A DNA stretch of 64,000 bases from Actinophytocola sp963840275 (GCA_963840275.1 CAWIYK010000005.1:2046001-2110000); one strand, 5' to 3'. Shown: positions 35,175 to 44,302, counted from the stretch's first letter. Notes: generated by a model not told the origin, from the sequence alone. Numbers and translations: made by a program.

Positions 35175-36422
35175 TCAGACCGCGGCGACCGCTTCTCGCC
35201 ACAGCGTGAGGGCCTCGTCGATCTGGTCGGAGTCGACCACCAGCGCGGGGATCATCCGCACGACGTTGCCGGCGGCGCCACAGGTCAGCAACAGCATGCC
35301 CGCCGCGGCGGCGGCCTGTTGCACCCGTGCCGCGGCGGCCGGGTCGGGGTCGCCGTTGTCGTCGACGAACTCGTTGCCCAGCATGAGTCCCAGACCCCGC
35401 ACGTCGCCGATCGCGGGCACGTCGGCCGCCACCTTCGACAGGCCCTCGCGCAGTTGGGCGCCCATGGTCGCGGCGTTCTCGACCAGCCCCTCGGACTGCA
35501 CGACGTCGAGTGTCGCGAGCGCCGCCGCGCACGCGACGGCGTTGCCGCCGTACGTGCCGCCCTGCGAGCCCGGCCACGCCTTCTCCATGAGCGAGGTCGG
35601 CGCCGCGATGGCCGACAGCGGGAAGCCGCTGGCGAGGCCCTTCGCGGTGATCACCACGTCGGGTCGCACGTCGAAGTGGTCGTGGCCCCAGAAGCGGCCC
35701 GTCCGCCCGAAACCGGTCTGCACCTCGTCGACGACGAGGAGGATGCCGTGGCGGTCGGCGCGTTCGCGCAGCCCCCGCATGAACTCGGTGTTCGCCGGGA
35801 CGTAGCCGCCCTCGCCGAGCACCGGCTCCACGAAGAACGCCGCCGTCTCGGCCGGCGACGTGAGCGTCTGCAGCGTGTAGTCGAGCTCGCGCAGCGCGAA
35901 CCTCGTCGCCTCCTCCTCGCTCCAGCCGTAGCGGTAGGCGGTCGGGAACGGCGACACCACGACCCCACCCATGAGCGGGGCGAACCCGGCGCGGAACTTC
36001 GTCGCCGACGTGGTCATCGACGCGGCGCCGATGGTGCGGCCGTGGAACGAGCCGTGGAAGACCACCACGTTCTGGCGGCCGGTGGCGTGCCTCGACAGCC
36101 GCAGCGCCGCCTCGACGGCCTCGCTGCCGGAGTTCACGAAGAACAACGCGTCCAGCCCGGACGGCAGCACCTCGCCGAGCCGCTCGGACAACGTGAGCAG
36201 CGGCCGGTGCATGACCGTCGTGTACTGCCCGTGGATCAGCTTCGCGGCCTGTTCCTGCACGGCGGCGACCACGCGCGGATGGCAGTGCCCGGTGCTCGTC
36301 ACGCCGATCCCGGCCGTGAAGTCCAGGTAGCGGCGCCCGTCCTCGCCGTAGAGGTACACGCCCTCGCCGCGTTCGGCGAGCACGGGCGTCGCCTGCTTGA
36401 GAATCGGGGACAAGCCAGCCAT
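35175..36422 (-). CDS. gabT: 4-aminobutyrate-type aminotransferase
   Basis: A 415-residue class III PLP aminotransferase. The PLP lysine is K261 in VVITAKGLASGFPLS; DEVQTGFGR (Asp232) contacts the pyridine nitrogen, and NSGSEAVEAALRL binds phosphate. It most closely resembles 4-aminobutyrate--2-oxoglutarate transaminases, though ornithine/acetylornithine-like specificities cannot be excluded. It converges on the SRPBCC gene with a 5-bp gap. A TTGTCGACAA palindrome lies 20 bp upstream of the start, suggesting control by a GntR/FCD regulator. Confidence 0.85.
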   Translation of the reverse strand: MAGLSPILKQATPVLAERGEGVYLYGEDGRRYLDFTAGIGVTSTGHCHPRVVAAVQEQAAKLIHGQYTTVMHRPLLTLSERLGEVLPSGLDALFFVNSGSEAVEAALRLSRHATGRQNVVVFHGSFHGRTIGAASMTTSATKFRAGFAPLMGGVVVSPFPTAYRYGWSEEEATRFALRELDYTLQTLTSPAETAAFFVEPVLGEGGYVPANTEFMRGLRERADRHGILLVVDEVQTGFGRTGRFWGHDHFDVRPDVVITAKGLASGFPLSAIAAPTSLMEKAWPGSQGGTYGGNAVACAAALATLDVVQSEGLVENAATMGAQLREGLSKVAADVPAIGDVRGLGLMLGNEFVDDNGDPDPAAAARVQQAAAAAGMLLLTCGAAGNVVRMIPALVVDSDQIDEALTLWREAVAAV

Positions 36423-36441
36423 CGGTACAACCCCTCCCGTA

Positions 36442-36470
36442 GATTGTCGACAATCCTACGGACGAGAGTA
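36442..36470 (-). promoter_or_regulatory. Promoter and palindromic operator of gabT
   Basis: GATTGTCGACAATC (36442-36455) is a perfect 14-bp palindrome; the flanks CCGTA and TACGG extend it with a one-base offset. TACTCT at 36465-36470 (minus strand) can be the -10 box, putting the palindrome right at the transcription start. TTGTCGACAA-type sites are typical of GntR regulators with an FCD domain; none is encoded in this window. Confidence 0.55.
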
Positions 36471-36478
36471 CGTCCCGG

Positions 36479-37111
36479 CTAGTGACCCCGCGCGATCCAC
36501 TCCTCCAGGTGCGGCGCCTCGGCTCCGATCGTCGTGTCGTCGCCGTGGCCGGTGTGCACCACGGTCTCGGCGGGCAGCGTCAGCAGCCTGTCCCGGATGG
36601 ACGCCACGATCGTCGGGAAGTCCGAGAAGGACCGGCCGGTCGCGCCCGGCCCGCCCTGGAACAGCGTGTCGCCGGTGAACACCACGCCGAGATCGGGAAC
36701 GTGGAAGCACACGGCGCCGGGAGCGTGGCCCGGCGTGTGCAGCACCCGGACCTCCGCGCCACCGACGCGCAGCACGTCGCCGCCGGCGAGCGTGTCGGAC
36801 GGCCGTGCCGTCTCGTGCGCGAGCCGCCACAGCACCTCGTCGGCCGGGTGCAGCAGGACCGGCGCGTCGACCAGGGTCGACAGCTCGGGCGCGGCGTTGA
36901 CGTGGTCGTCGTGGCCGTGCGTGCACGCGATGGCGAGCACCTCGCGCTCCCCCACCGCCGCCGCGACGGCGTCCGCGTCGTGCGCCGCGTCGATCACCAG
37001 CACCTGGCTGTCGTCGCCGAGGAGCCAGACGTTGTTGTCGACCTCCCAGCTGCCGCCGTCGAGGTTGAACGTGCCGGACGTGACGACCTTCTCGACCCGA
37101 AGGCCGCCCAT
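36479..37111 (-). CDS. Metallo-beta-lactamase-fold hydrolase of the mscR operon
   Basis: A 210-residue MBL-fold enzyme resembling glyoxalase II. The metal site is THGHDDH (His65, His67, Asp69, His70), with further ligands in LHTPGHAPGAV and FTGDTLF, and a C-terminal TGHGDDT. In actinobacteria this gene follows mscR and is thought to hydrolyse S-formylmycothiol or a related thioester; that role is inferred from synteny. Its start overlaps the mscR stop (ATGA). Confidence 0.9.
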   Translation of the reverse strand: MGGLRVEKVVTSGTFNLDGGSWEVDNNVWLLGDDSQVLVIDAAHDADAVAAAVGEREVLAIACTHGHDDHVNAAPELSTLVDAPVLLHPADEVLWRLAHETARPSDTLAGGDVLRVGGAEVRVLHTPGHAPGAVCFHVPDLGVVFTGDTLFQGGPGATGRSFSDFPTIVASIRDRLLTLPAETVVHTGHGDDTTIGAEAPHLEEWIARGH

Positions 37112-38196
37112 CAGAAGACCACCACCGAGCGCAGCACGTCGCCGTGGTGCATCTTGGTGAACGCCTCCTCGACCTGGTCGAGCGCGATGGTCTCGGACAC
37201 GAACGCGTCGAGGTCGAGCCGGCCCTGCCGGTACAGGTCCACGAGGTAGGGGAAGTCCCGCGACGGCAGGCAGTCGCCGTACCAGCTGGACTTCAGCGAG
37301 CCGCCGCGCGAGAAGAAGTCGATCATCGGCATCTCCAGGCGCATGTCCGGCGTCGGCACGCCGACCAGCACCACCGTGCCGGCGAGGTCGCGCGCGTAGA
37401 ACGCCTGCTTCCACGTCTCCGGCCGGCCGACCGCCTCGATCACGACGTCCGCGCCGAACCCGCCGGTCAGCTCCTGGATCGCCTCGACGACGTCGCCCTG
37501 GGCCGCGTTGATCGTGTCCGTCGCGCCGAGTCCCTTGGCCCACGCCAGCTTCCGGTCGTCGAGGTCGATGGCGATGATCTTCGTGGCGCCCGCGAGCCGC
37601 GCGCCGGCGACCGCCGCGTTGCCGACCCCGCCGCAGCCGATGACCGCGACGCTGTCGCCCCTCGTCACGCCGCCCGTGTTCATCGCGGCGCCGAGACCGG
37701 CCATGATCCCGCAGCCGAGCAGTCCGACGGCCGCCGGCGAGGCCTCCGGGTCGACCTTCGTGCACTGTCCACTGTGGACCAGCGTCTTCTCGGCGAACGC
37801 GCCGATGCCCAGCGCGGGCGAGAGCGCGGTGCCGTCGGTGAGCGTCATCGGCTGGGTGGCGTTGAACGTCGAGAAGCAGTACCAGGGGCGGCCGCGCAGG
37901 CAGGCGCGGCAGGTGCCGCACACCGCGCGCCAGTTGAGGATGACGAAGTCGCCCGGCTCGACGTCGGTGACCCCGTCGCCGACGGACTCGACCGTTCCCG
38001 CGGCCTCGTGCCCGAGCAGGAACGGGAACTCGTCGTTGATCCCGCCCTCGCGGTAGTGCAGGTCGGTGTGGCAGACGCCGCAGGCCTGGACCTTGACCAC
38101 CGCCTCGCCGGGCCCGGGGTCCGGCACGACGATCGTCTCGATCTCGACCGGAGCGCCCTTCGACCGTGCGATGACGCCCCGAACCTGCTGAGCCAT
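37111..38196 (-). CDS. mscR: S-(hydroxymethyl)mycothiol dehydrogenase
   Basis: A 361-residue zinc alcohol dehydrogenase. The catalytic zinc ligands are in ACGVCHTDLHY and GHEAAGTVESVGDG; the structural zinc lobe is modified (VCGTCRACLRGRPWYC); the NAD loop is GCGGVGNAAVAGARLAG. The sequence follows mycobacterial MscR/AdhE2, which oxidises the formaldehyde-mycothiol adduct (and reduces S-nitrosomycothiol). The ATG at 38196 has GAGG at 5 nt. First gene of a two-gene operon with the MBL hydrolase. Confidence 0.93.
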   Translation of the reverse strand: MAQQVRGVIARSKGAPVEIETIVVPDPGPGEAVVKVQACGVCHTDLHYREGGINDEFPFLLGHEAAGTVESVGDGVTDVEPGDFVILNWRAVCGTCRACLRGRPWYCFSTFNATQPMTLTDGTALSPALGIGAFAEKTLVHSGQCTKVDPEASPAAVGLLGCGIMAGLGAAMNTGGVTRGDSVAVIGCGGVGNAAVAGARLAGATKIIAIDLDDRKLAWAKGLGATDTINAAQGDVVEAIQELTGGFGADVVIEAVGRPETWKQAFYARDLAGTVVLVGVPTPDMRLEMPMIDFFSRGGSLKSSWYGDCLPSRDFPYLVDLYRQGRLDLDAFVSETIALDQVEEAFTKMHHGDVLRSVVVF

Positions 38197-38335
38197 GTCC
38201 ACCTCGTTCTTCCATGCGCGGATGCGTTATGAGTACTTCTACCAGCCGCACCGACGCGGCCGGTGGATTGAGTTTCGCGGTATGCGGAATTCGTCGCGGA
38301 CCGAACCTGTCCGCAACGGTTGGGAGGCTTGTGCC

Positions 38336-38749
38336 ATGACCACTGCACACCCGTACTTCAGCTACGTCGACGCCGCGGCCGCCCTCGCCTGGCTGGAGCG
38401 GGCGTTCGGCTTCGAGACCACCATGCGCTGGGACAACGAGGACGGCGTGCTCGCGCACGCGGAGGCGCGGCTCGGCGACGCGGCGATCGTCGTGTTCAGC
38501 GACGCCGGCGAGGGGTACGACCGCATGCGCCCCAAGGCGAACGGCGTCGTCGGGCACGGCACGTACCTCGCGGTGCCCGACGACGCCGCGGTCGAGGCGG
38601 TGTGGGAGCGCGCGCTCGCGGCCGGCGCGGAGCCGGTGTGGAAGCCGGAGGGGACCGAGTGGGGCAACTACCGCTGCCGGGTCCGCGACCCCGAGGGTTA
38701 CGAGTGGACGTTCGGCACGCACAAGCCGGGCGAGCCCGCGCAGTGGTGA
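38336..38749 (+). CDS. VOC/glyoxalase-superfamily protein
   Basis: A 137-residue PhnB-like VOC protein: YFSYVDAAAALAWLERAFGF, then HAEARLGDAAIVVFSDAGEG and the end YRCRVRDPEGYEWTFGTHKP. The ATG has GGGAGG 8 nt upstream. It diverges from the mscR operon across a 139-bp gap and ends in a hairpin. Substrate unknown; methylglyoxal or antibiotic binding are family possibilities. Confidence 0.85.
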   Translation: MTTAHPYFSYVDAAAALAWLERAFGFETTMRWDNEDGVLAHAEARLGDAAIVVFSDAGEGYDRMRPKANGVVGHGTYLAVPDDAAVEAVWERALAAGAEPVWKPEGTEWGNYRCRVRDPEGYEWTFGTHKPGEPAQW

Positions 38750-38843
38750 ACCGGCGAAGACTCTCTCCCGCCGGTTGTCCACAGGCAAGATCGACATCGC
38801 CGGCCGCTGTCGGCCCCCGCCGGTAAGCTGGAGTTCGGGGGCC
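38750..38843. terminator. Two hairpins between convergent genes
   Basis: ACCGGCG (38750-38756) pairs with CGCCGGT (38769-38775) right after the VOC stop. GGCCCCCG (38812-38819) pairs with CGGGGGCC (38836-38843) near the protease end. Their placement at the two gene ends suggests one terminator per direction. Confidence 0.5.
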
Positions 38844-38856
38844 GGCGGCCGCGCCG

Positions 38857-39711
38857 TCACGCGTTCTGCGCCCCGTTCCAGATGTCGTACGCGACCTGGC
38901 CGTAGTAGCTGCCGGCGGCGGCCGCCCCGTAGCTGCCGAAGAACGTGCCGACCTGATATGCCCACCCGTCCGGCTGCCAGTTGATGTTCCACGAACCGCC
39001 GCTCGCGCCGCCGGACATGCCGTCGCAGTTGTCCATCAGCTGTTGGCCGGCCGGACCGCTGTACGCGCCGCCCTCGCAGCGGTGCTTCACGTCCGTGCTG
39101 CCGGGGATGCCGACGATGTACGCGTGCTGGTCGACGTTCTGGTTGAACGCGATGCCGTTGGTGCCGACGACGTCGCCCACGGACCGGCCGTCCTTCTGGT
39201 TCAGCACGATGAACGCCAGGTCGTTGGTGATCCCGTCGCCGCCGGTGGCCCAGCCCGCGGTCCGCCAGTCCCACCAGCCGTGCGGCGCGTTGCCGCCGTT
39301 GTAGTCGGGCGCGTAGCGGAAGTTCGTGCCGCCGTCGTTGAAGCCGCAGTGCCGCGCGGTCGCGATGACCGACCGGTTGTTGCTCGCGACGACGGTCGCC
39401 GTGCAGATCCAGTCGCCGCCGTTCGCGCTGAACAGGAGCCGGCCGGTGGTCTCGTTGACACCGCGGGACTTCGACGCCGTGCCCGGCACGCGGACGGCCT
39501 TGCCGTCCGGCACGGTCGCGCTCGTGCCGGTGGTCGCCGGCACGGGCACCGGCTTGGCGTTCGCCATCCGTTCCGGCGTCCAGTAGGCGTCCAGCTGCGC
39601 GGACGTCAGGTGGTTGGTGGCGGTGTGGATCGTCGCCGGCGGGTCCGCCGCGGCGGGCGCGGCGGTCGCCACGAGCAGGGTGAGTCCGACAGTGAGGTAA
39701 CGCAGTCGCAT
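38857..39711 (-). CDS. Secreted trypsin-like serine protease (V8/glutamyl type)
   Basis: A 284-residue secreted protease with a signal peptide (LTVGLTLLVATAAPAAA) and a roughly 60-residue propeptide. The triad is visible: His121 in ATARHCG, Asp164 in ITNDLAFIVL and Ser237 in MSGGASGGSW. The arrangement matches S1B/V8-like peptidases of actinomycetes. The start ATG has GAGGG upstream. A DasR-like operator lies 20 bp before the start. Confidence 0.88.
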   Translation of the reverse strand: MRLRYLTVGLTLLVATAAPAAADPPATIHTATNHLTSAQLDAYWTPERMANAKPVPVPATTGTSATVPDGKAVRVPGTASKSRGVNETTGRLLFSANGGDWICTATVVASNNRSVIATARHCGFNDGGTNFRYAPDYNGGNAPHGWWDWRTAGWATGGDGITNDLAFIVLNQKDGRSVGDVVGTNGIAFNQNVDQHAYIVGIPGSTDVKHRCEGGAYSGPAGQQLMDNCDGMSGGASGGSWNINWQPDGWAYQVGTFFGSYGAAAAGSYYGQVAYDIWNGAQNA

Positions 39712-39730
39712 GAGGCCCTCGACTCATCGA

Positions 39731-39776
39731 TTGGTCTAAACCAACCTAGAGTAAGCGGCCGGTGACATGGCGTCCA
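39731..39776 (-). promoter_or_regulatory. Promoter with DasR-like operator upstream of the secreted protease
   Basis: TTGGTCTAAACCAA (39731-39744) contains TGGTCTAAACCA, one mismatch from the core TGGTCTAGACCA of DasR sites. On the minus strand TACTCT (39748-39753) and TGGACG (39771-39776) with 17-nt spacing form the promoter, so the operator sits on the transcription start. Confidence 0.6.
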
Positions 39777-39798
39777 TGACAGGATCGGACAAACCGCG

Positions 39799-41244
39799 TC
39801 AGCCCGCTCCCGACTCGAGTTCGACCGGCGTCCCTTCGTCGAAGTCAGCGCCGTCGACGGAGACCGGGCCGGTGATCGTGGCGTTGTCGAACTTCGCCGC
39901 CTGGTCGAACGTCGCCCTGGTGAAGTTCACCGAATCGAACACCGCGCCTTCGAACGAGGCGTCACCACGAACCTTGACACCATGGAAAGAGGCCGACCTG
40001 CCGAAGTCGACCTCCTCGAAATCGGCCGTGCCGACGAACTCGACCTGACCGAAGTCCACACCGGAGACGAACCTGGCCCCGTCGAAGATGGCGCTGTCCA
40101 GGAACCTCGCCGACGTGAAGCCGGCACGCCGACTGAAGGTGCCCTCGTTGAACCACGCGGTCTCCGCGAACTCGGAGGCGTCGAACCGCGCGTCCCCCAT
40201 GAACGCGACGTTGTCGAACCTGGCATCGCCGGCGAAGGTGGCGTCGGCGAGCCAGGCGTTGCCGGTGAACGTGGCCCCGTCGAACGAGACTGGCCCCGCG
40301 AACGCGGCCCGGTCGAACCGCGCGGCCCAGTCGAAGCGTGCCGTTGTGATGAACTTGCCGGCACCCTGCGACGTGAGCTCACCGAGCTCGGGGTCGCCGA
40401 CGAACTGGGTTCGGACGAACGACGCCGTGGTCACGTGACACCGGTCGAAGTTGAGGTTGATGAGCGTCGCGCCGGTCAGGTCGAGGGTGATGTCGGGCCA
40501 GAACGTCGCCGCGGGCGCGTCGCTGTCGGCGCCGGGGCGGAGGTGGCTCGTGAGGATGCGTTGGGCGGTGAGTCGGACCTCGCGTTCCTCCCGGGCCGCG
40601 TTGGCACCGCTCGACACCGGTGCCGCGGTGGGTGCCGGGGTCCGCCCGGGCCGGATCGGTCGCCGACGGCCGAGCGGTCGCGCCACCGCTGAGTGGTTGC
40701 TCGGCGGCACGTACGGCATGCGGAGATAGGCGCACAGCACGTTGACGATGCTCTGGCGGTGTTCCGGGTTGCCCTGCGCGAGGCGCTCGAGCGCGTACAG
40801 CCCGGCCAACCGCACCGGCGCCCGGTCGGAGCCGAGCTGGTCGGCCGCGTGGGAGTACAGCTCGGTGACCCGGCGTTCGAGGGCGTCCCGTTCGCCGGCG
40901 TCGGCCACCCGCTGTCGGTGGGCGTGGCTGTGGGCGGCCACGCGCTCGGCGAGCTGGTGTGCCTCGTACTTCTGCAGCAGGTCCAGCTCCACCGTGCGTT
41001 GCCGACGGGCGGCCAGGAGCAGGGCCACCGCGCCGCCCGCGCCGACCACCAGTGTCCCGCCGGTGCGCACGACGTCCAGTTGCACGCTGTCGATCCCGAT
41101 GGCGAGCAGCAGCCAGACGACGCCCACCGCGAGCACGAGCAGGACCAGCACGCTGATGACGATGGCCGGCTGCGACAACGGCCGCAGCACGGGACGCGGC
41201 GCGGGTGGCTCAGGCCCGACCGGCACGTCAGGTGGGTTGGTCAC
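39799..41244 (-). CDS. Membrane-anchored pentapeptide-repeat protein
   Basis: A 481-residue protein. Two hydrophobic helices (about 28-50 and 60-80) anchor it; a helical cytoplasmic stretch follows (about 85-160, with VRLAGLYALERLAQ); a Pro/Arg-rich linker leads to a C-terminal right-handed beta-helix (about 235-470) of A(D/R)FxxA-type pentapeptides, for example ARFDWAARFDRAAFAGPVSF. This architecture is widespread in actinobacteria without known function. GTG at 41244. Confidence 0.87.
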   Translation of the reverse strand: MTNPPDVPVGPEPPAPRPVLRPLSQPAIVISVLVLLVLAVGVVWLLLAIGIDSVQLDVVRTGGTLVVGAGGAVALLLAARRQRTVELDLLQKYEAHQLAERVAAHSHAHRQRVADAGERDALERRVTELYSHAADQLGSDRAPVRLAGLYALERLAQGNPEHRQSIVNVLCAYLRMPYVPPSNHSAVARPLGRRRPIRPGRTPAPTAAPVSSGANAAREEREVRLTAQRILTSHLRPGADSDAPAATFWPDITLDLTGATLINLNFDRCHVTTASFVRTQFVGDPELGELTSQGAGKFITTARFDWAARFDRAAFAGPVSFDGATFTGNAWLADATFAGDARFDNVAFMGDARFDASEFAETAWFNEGTFSRRAGFTSARFLDSAIFDGARFVSGVDFGQVEFVGTADFEEVDFGRSASFHGVKVRGDASFEGAVFDSVNFTRATFDQAAKFDNATITGPVSVDGADFDEGTPVELESGAG

Positions 41245-41289
41245 GCCTTACCTTGGCGCAGCCCACGGCCGCGGCGACCGGCGGCCCAG

Positions 41290-41390
41290 CCGTCAGCGGC
41301 AGCAGGACGCCACACACCGTCATGTGCGCGGGCCCGTGACCAGGCACCTCTCCACAGGAAGTGGTGCACTGGCGAGCAGGACGGCGGCAG
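41290..41390. repeat. Decayed copy of the fbiC 3' end
   Basis: About 100 bp between the pentapeptide gene and fbiC align with the last 120 bp of fbiC (about 41407-41526): both contain AGCGGCAGCAGG, GGACGCCACACACC, AGTGGTG(C)(A/G)CTGGCGAGC and GGACGGC, separated by short deletions. It looks like an old partial tandem duplication. Confidence 0.7.
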
Positions 41391-41399
41391 GGCCAGCCG

Positions 41400-43979
41400 T
41401 CAGCCGCTCACCAGCGGCAGCAGGTTCGGACGCCACACACCATCGTGCTCACGAGCCGTGGCGAGGCGTTCCGCCGGCACCTCGCCATAGGTAGTGGTGC
41501 GCTGGCGAGCAGGACGGCCGGCGGCCGCCGCGAGCGCCTCCAGCCCGGCGATCGTCTTGTAGCTGCCGTTGTCCGAACCGGCCATGCGACTGATGGTCTC
41601 CTCCATCAGCGTGCCGCCGAGGTCGTTGACACCACCACGGAGCACGTCGACCACGCCGTCGTCTCCGAGCTTGACCCACGACGTCTGGATGTTGTCGATG
41701 CGGCCGTGCAGCAGCAGCCGCGCGAGCGCGTGCACGGCACGGTTCTCCAGGTACGTCGGGCCCGGCCGGGCGATGCCGGCGAGGTAGAGCGGCGCGTTGG
41801 TGTGCACGAACGGCAGCAGCACGAACTCGGTGAAGCCACCGGTACGCGCCTGCAGGTCGCGCAGCAGCTTGAGGTGCGCCACCCAGTGCGACGGGTTGTC
41901 GACGTGCCCGTACATCATCGTCGAGGTGGTGCGGATGCCCAGCTCGTGCGCGGTCGTGACCACCTCGACCCACGCGGAGGTCGGCAGCTTGCCCTTGGTC
42001 AGCACCCAGCGGACGTCGTCGTCGAGGATCTCGGCCGCGGTGCCCGGCAGGGAGTCGACGCCGGCCTCCCGGGCGCCGGTCAGCCAGTCGCGAATGGACA
42101 GGTTGGTTCGCGACGCGCCGTTGACGACCTCCATCGGCGAGAACGCGTGTACGTGCAGCCCCGGCGCGCGCTTCTTCACCTCGGCCGCGATGTCGAAGTA
42201 CGCGGTGCCCGGCAGGTCGGGGTGGATGCCGCCCTGCATGCAGACCTCGGTGGCGCCGACCTCCCACGCCTGCTCCGCGCGCTGCCCGACCTGCTCGAGC
42301 GACAGCGTGTACGCGTCGCTGTCGGTGCGGCGCTGGGCGAACGCGCAGAAGCGGCAACCGGTGTAGCAGACATTGGTGAAGTTGATGTTGCGGGTGACGA
42401 CATAGGTCACGTCGTCGCCGACCGTGTCGCGCCGAATGGCGTCCGCGAGCCCGGCCAGCGCCTCGATCTCGTCGCCCCGCTGCGCGGACAGCAGCACCAG
42501 CGCGTCCTGGTCGGACAGTCCGGCCGGGTCGGCCTCCGCGTGCCGCAGCGCGGTCGCGAACTCGCCGCGCAGCCGGCCGGCGGCCGACACCGCGGCCGGC
42601 ATCTCCGAGACGTGCTGGCGAAGCTCCTCCCAGTCGCCGTACACGGAGTCGAAGTCGTCGCGGCGGTCGTCCGTGCGACCGTCGGTGTCGATCGTGGTGT
42701 TCAGGTCGGTCCGGCCGGACTCGACGAGCGCGACCTCCGGCTCCTGCCACGGCCGGCCCGCGAGGACACTGTCCGGCGCGACGAGCCCGGTCGGCGCGGC
42801 GAGGGCGGCGACGTGCGGCGCGATGCGCGGGTCGAGCCACGGCTCGCCCTTGGTGACGTACTCGGGGTAGATCGGCAGCCGCTCGGCCAGCTCGAAGCCG
42901 GCGGCGTTGGTCTGCCGGGTCAGCTCGTCGAGCTGCGGCCACGGGCGCTCGGGGTTGACGTGGTCGGGCGTGAGCGGCGACACGCCGCCCCAGTCGTCGA
43001 TCCCGGCGCGCAGGAGCAGGTCGAACTCCCCCGCGATGAGGTTCGGCGGCGCCTGGATGCGCATCTTCGGACCGAGCACGAGCCGCGCGACGGCGACCGT
43101 CGCGGCCAGCTCGTCCGGCTCGACGTCGGGCACGCCGCGCATCGCCGTGTCCGGCTTCGCGCGGAAGTTCTGGACGATCACCTCCTGGATGCCGCCGTAC
43201 TGGCGGGCCACCTTGCGGATGGCGAAGAGCGAGTCGACCCGTTCGGCGAGCGTCTCGCCGATGCCGAGCAGGACGCCGGTGGTGAACGGGACCGCGGAGC
43301 GGCCGGCGTCCTCGAGGACCCGCAGCCGCACGGCCGGCTCCTTGTCCGGGGAGCCGTAGTGCGGCCCGCCCGGCTCGGACCACAGGCGCGTCGCGGTGGT
43401 CTCGAGCATCATGCCCATCGAGGCGGAGACGGGCTTGAGCCGCTGGAAGTCGGTCCAGCTCAGCACACCGGGGTTGAGGTGCGGGAGCAGCCCGGTCTCC
43501 TCGAGGATCTTGATGGACATCGCGCGGACGTAGGACAGCGTGTCCGGGTATCCGGCCTCCTCGAGCCAGGTCCGAGCCGCCTCCCACCGCGCCTCCGGCC
43601 GGTCGCCGAGGGTGATCAACACCTCGGTGCAGCCGGCCGCCGCGCCGCGGCGCGCGATGTCGAGCACCTCGTCGGGCGAAAGGAACGCGGCCGGCAGCCG
43701 GCCGGGCACGGTCGCGAACGTGCAGTAGTGACAGCGGTCCTGGCACAACCGGGTCAGCGGGACGAACACACTGCGCGAGTACGTGATCGTCTTCGCGCGC
43801 CCGACGGCGTCCAGGCCCTGGTCACGGACCCGCGAGGCGGCGGCGAACAGCTGGTCGAGTTGCTCGCCCCGAGCGTGCAGGAGCGTCTCGGCCTCGGTCG
43901 CGTCGAGCGCGACGCCGTCGTTCGCCCGCCGCAACGCACGCCGGATCGCTGACTCGCTGGGTACGAAACCCTCGGTCAC
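41400..43979 (-). CDS. fbiC: FO synthase (fused CofG/CofH)
   Basis: An 859-residue bifunctional radical SAM enzyme making the deazaflavin FO of coenzyme F420 from tyrosine and the ribityl-diaminouracil intermediate. The CofG half has the cluster motif CQDRCHYC (about residues 79-86); the CofH half has CYTGCRFC (about 537-544). Fusion is the norm in actinobacteria. The GTG at 43979 follows GGAAGGGG; the longer frame adds eight unlikely residues. Presence implies F420-dependent redox enzymes elsewhere in the genome. Confidence 0.95.
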   Translation of the reverse strand: MTEGFVPSESAIRRALRRANDGVALDATEAETLLHARGEQLDQLFAAASRVRDQGLDAVGRAKTITYSRSVFVPLTRLCQDRCHYCTFATVPGRLPAAFLSPDEVLDIARRGAAAGCTEVLITLGDRPEARWEAARTWLEEAGYPDTLSYVRAMSIKILEETGLLPHLNPGVLSWTDFQRLKPVSASMGMMLETTATRLWSEPGGPHYGSPDKEPAVRLRVLEDAGRSAVPFTTGVLLGIGETLAERVDSLFAIRKVARQYGGIQEVIVQNFRAKPDTAMRGVPDVEPDELAATVAVARLVLGPKMRIQAPPNLIAGEFDLLLRAGIDDWGGVSPLTPDHVNPERPWPQLDELTRQTNAAGFELAERLPIYPEYVTKGEPWLDPRIAPHVAALAAPTGLVAPDSVLAGRPWQEPEVALVESGRTDLNTTIDTDGRTDDRRDDFDSVYGDWEELRQHVSEMPAAVSAAGRLRGEFATALRHAEADPAGLSDQDALVLLSAQRGDEIEALAGLADAIRRDTVGDDVTYVVTRNINFTNVCYTGCRFCAFAQRRTDSDAYTLSLEQVGQRAEQAWEVGATEVCMQGGIHPDLPGTAYFDIAAEVKKRAPGLHVHAFSPMEVVNGASRTNLSIRDWLTGAREAGVDSLPGTAAEILDDDVRWVLTKGKLPTSAWVEVVTTAHELGIRTTSTMMYGHVDNPSHWVAHLKLLRDLQARTGGFTEFVLLPFVHTNAPLYLAGIARPGPTYLENRAVHALARLLLHGRIDNIQTSWVKLGDDGVVDVLRGGVNDLGGTLMEETISRMAGSDNGSYKTIAGLEALAAAAGRPARQRTTTYGEVPAERLATAREHDGVWRPNLLPLVSG

Positions 43980-44302
43980 TGCATCCCCTTCCGACGAGCG
44001 CACCAGCCCAAGCTAGCCGCCCACACTGACACCCCGGCACGTGACGGTCATCCCAACCTCGCCGGACGCCGGATCATTCCGCTCCCGAGGATCGGACCGG
44101 GACACGGCGCACCGGCGTGGTCGTCGACCGGCCACCGCTCGCCGCGGACCTCGACGAGGTGCTGGCCTTCCTCGACAGCTGGCTCGAGGTGGTCGACGCG
44201 GACACGGCAGGCCGTCGCGCGCTGACGTACGACTCGTGACGTAGGCGCGAAGCCGTCAGCGAGCCGATGACAACGCCGCCGCCACGGCGAAGACTTTCAC
44301 CC
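43980..44302. other. Intergenic region, one doubtful small frame
   Basis: The 323 bases between divergent fbiC and the membrane-protein gene contain no clear promoter. Besides the small frame at 44117-44239 I see no feature. Confidence 0.4.
44117..44239 (+). CDS. Possible 40-residue protein or gene remnant
   Basis: A short GTG frame encodes VVDRPPLAADLDEVLAFLDS followed by WLEVVDADTAGRRALTYDS. Codon choice and the amphipathic helix look natural, but there is no ribosome-binding site. The protein-like character continues a little upstream of the GTG, so this could be the 3' end of a lost gene. Confidence 0.3.
   Translation: MVVDRPPLAADLDEVLAFLDSWLEVVDADTAGRRALTYDS

Noticed and set aside
44041..44244. 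A 67-codon frame from GTG 44041
   Set aside because: Arg-rich low-complexity product in the wrong frame relative to the natural-looking 44117-44239 segment.
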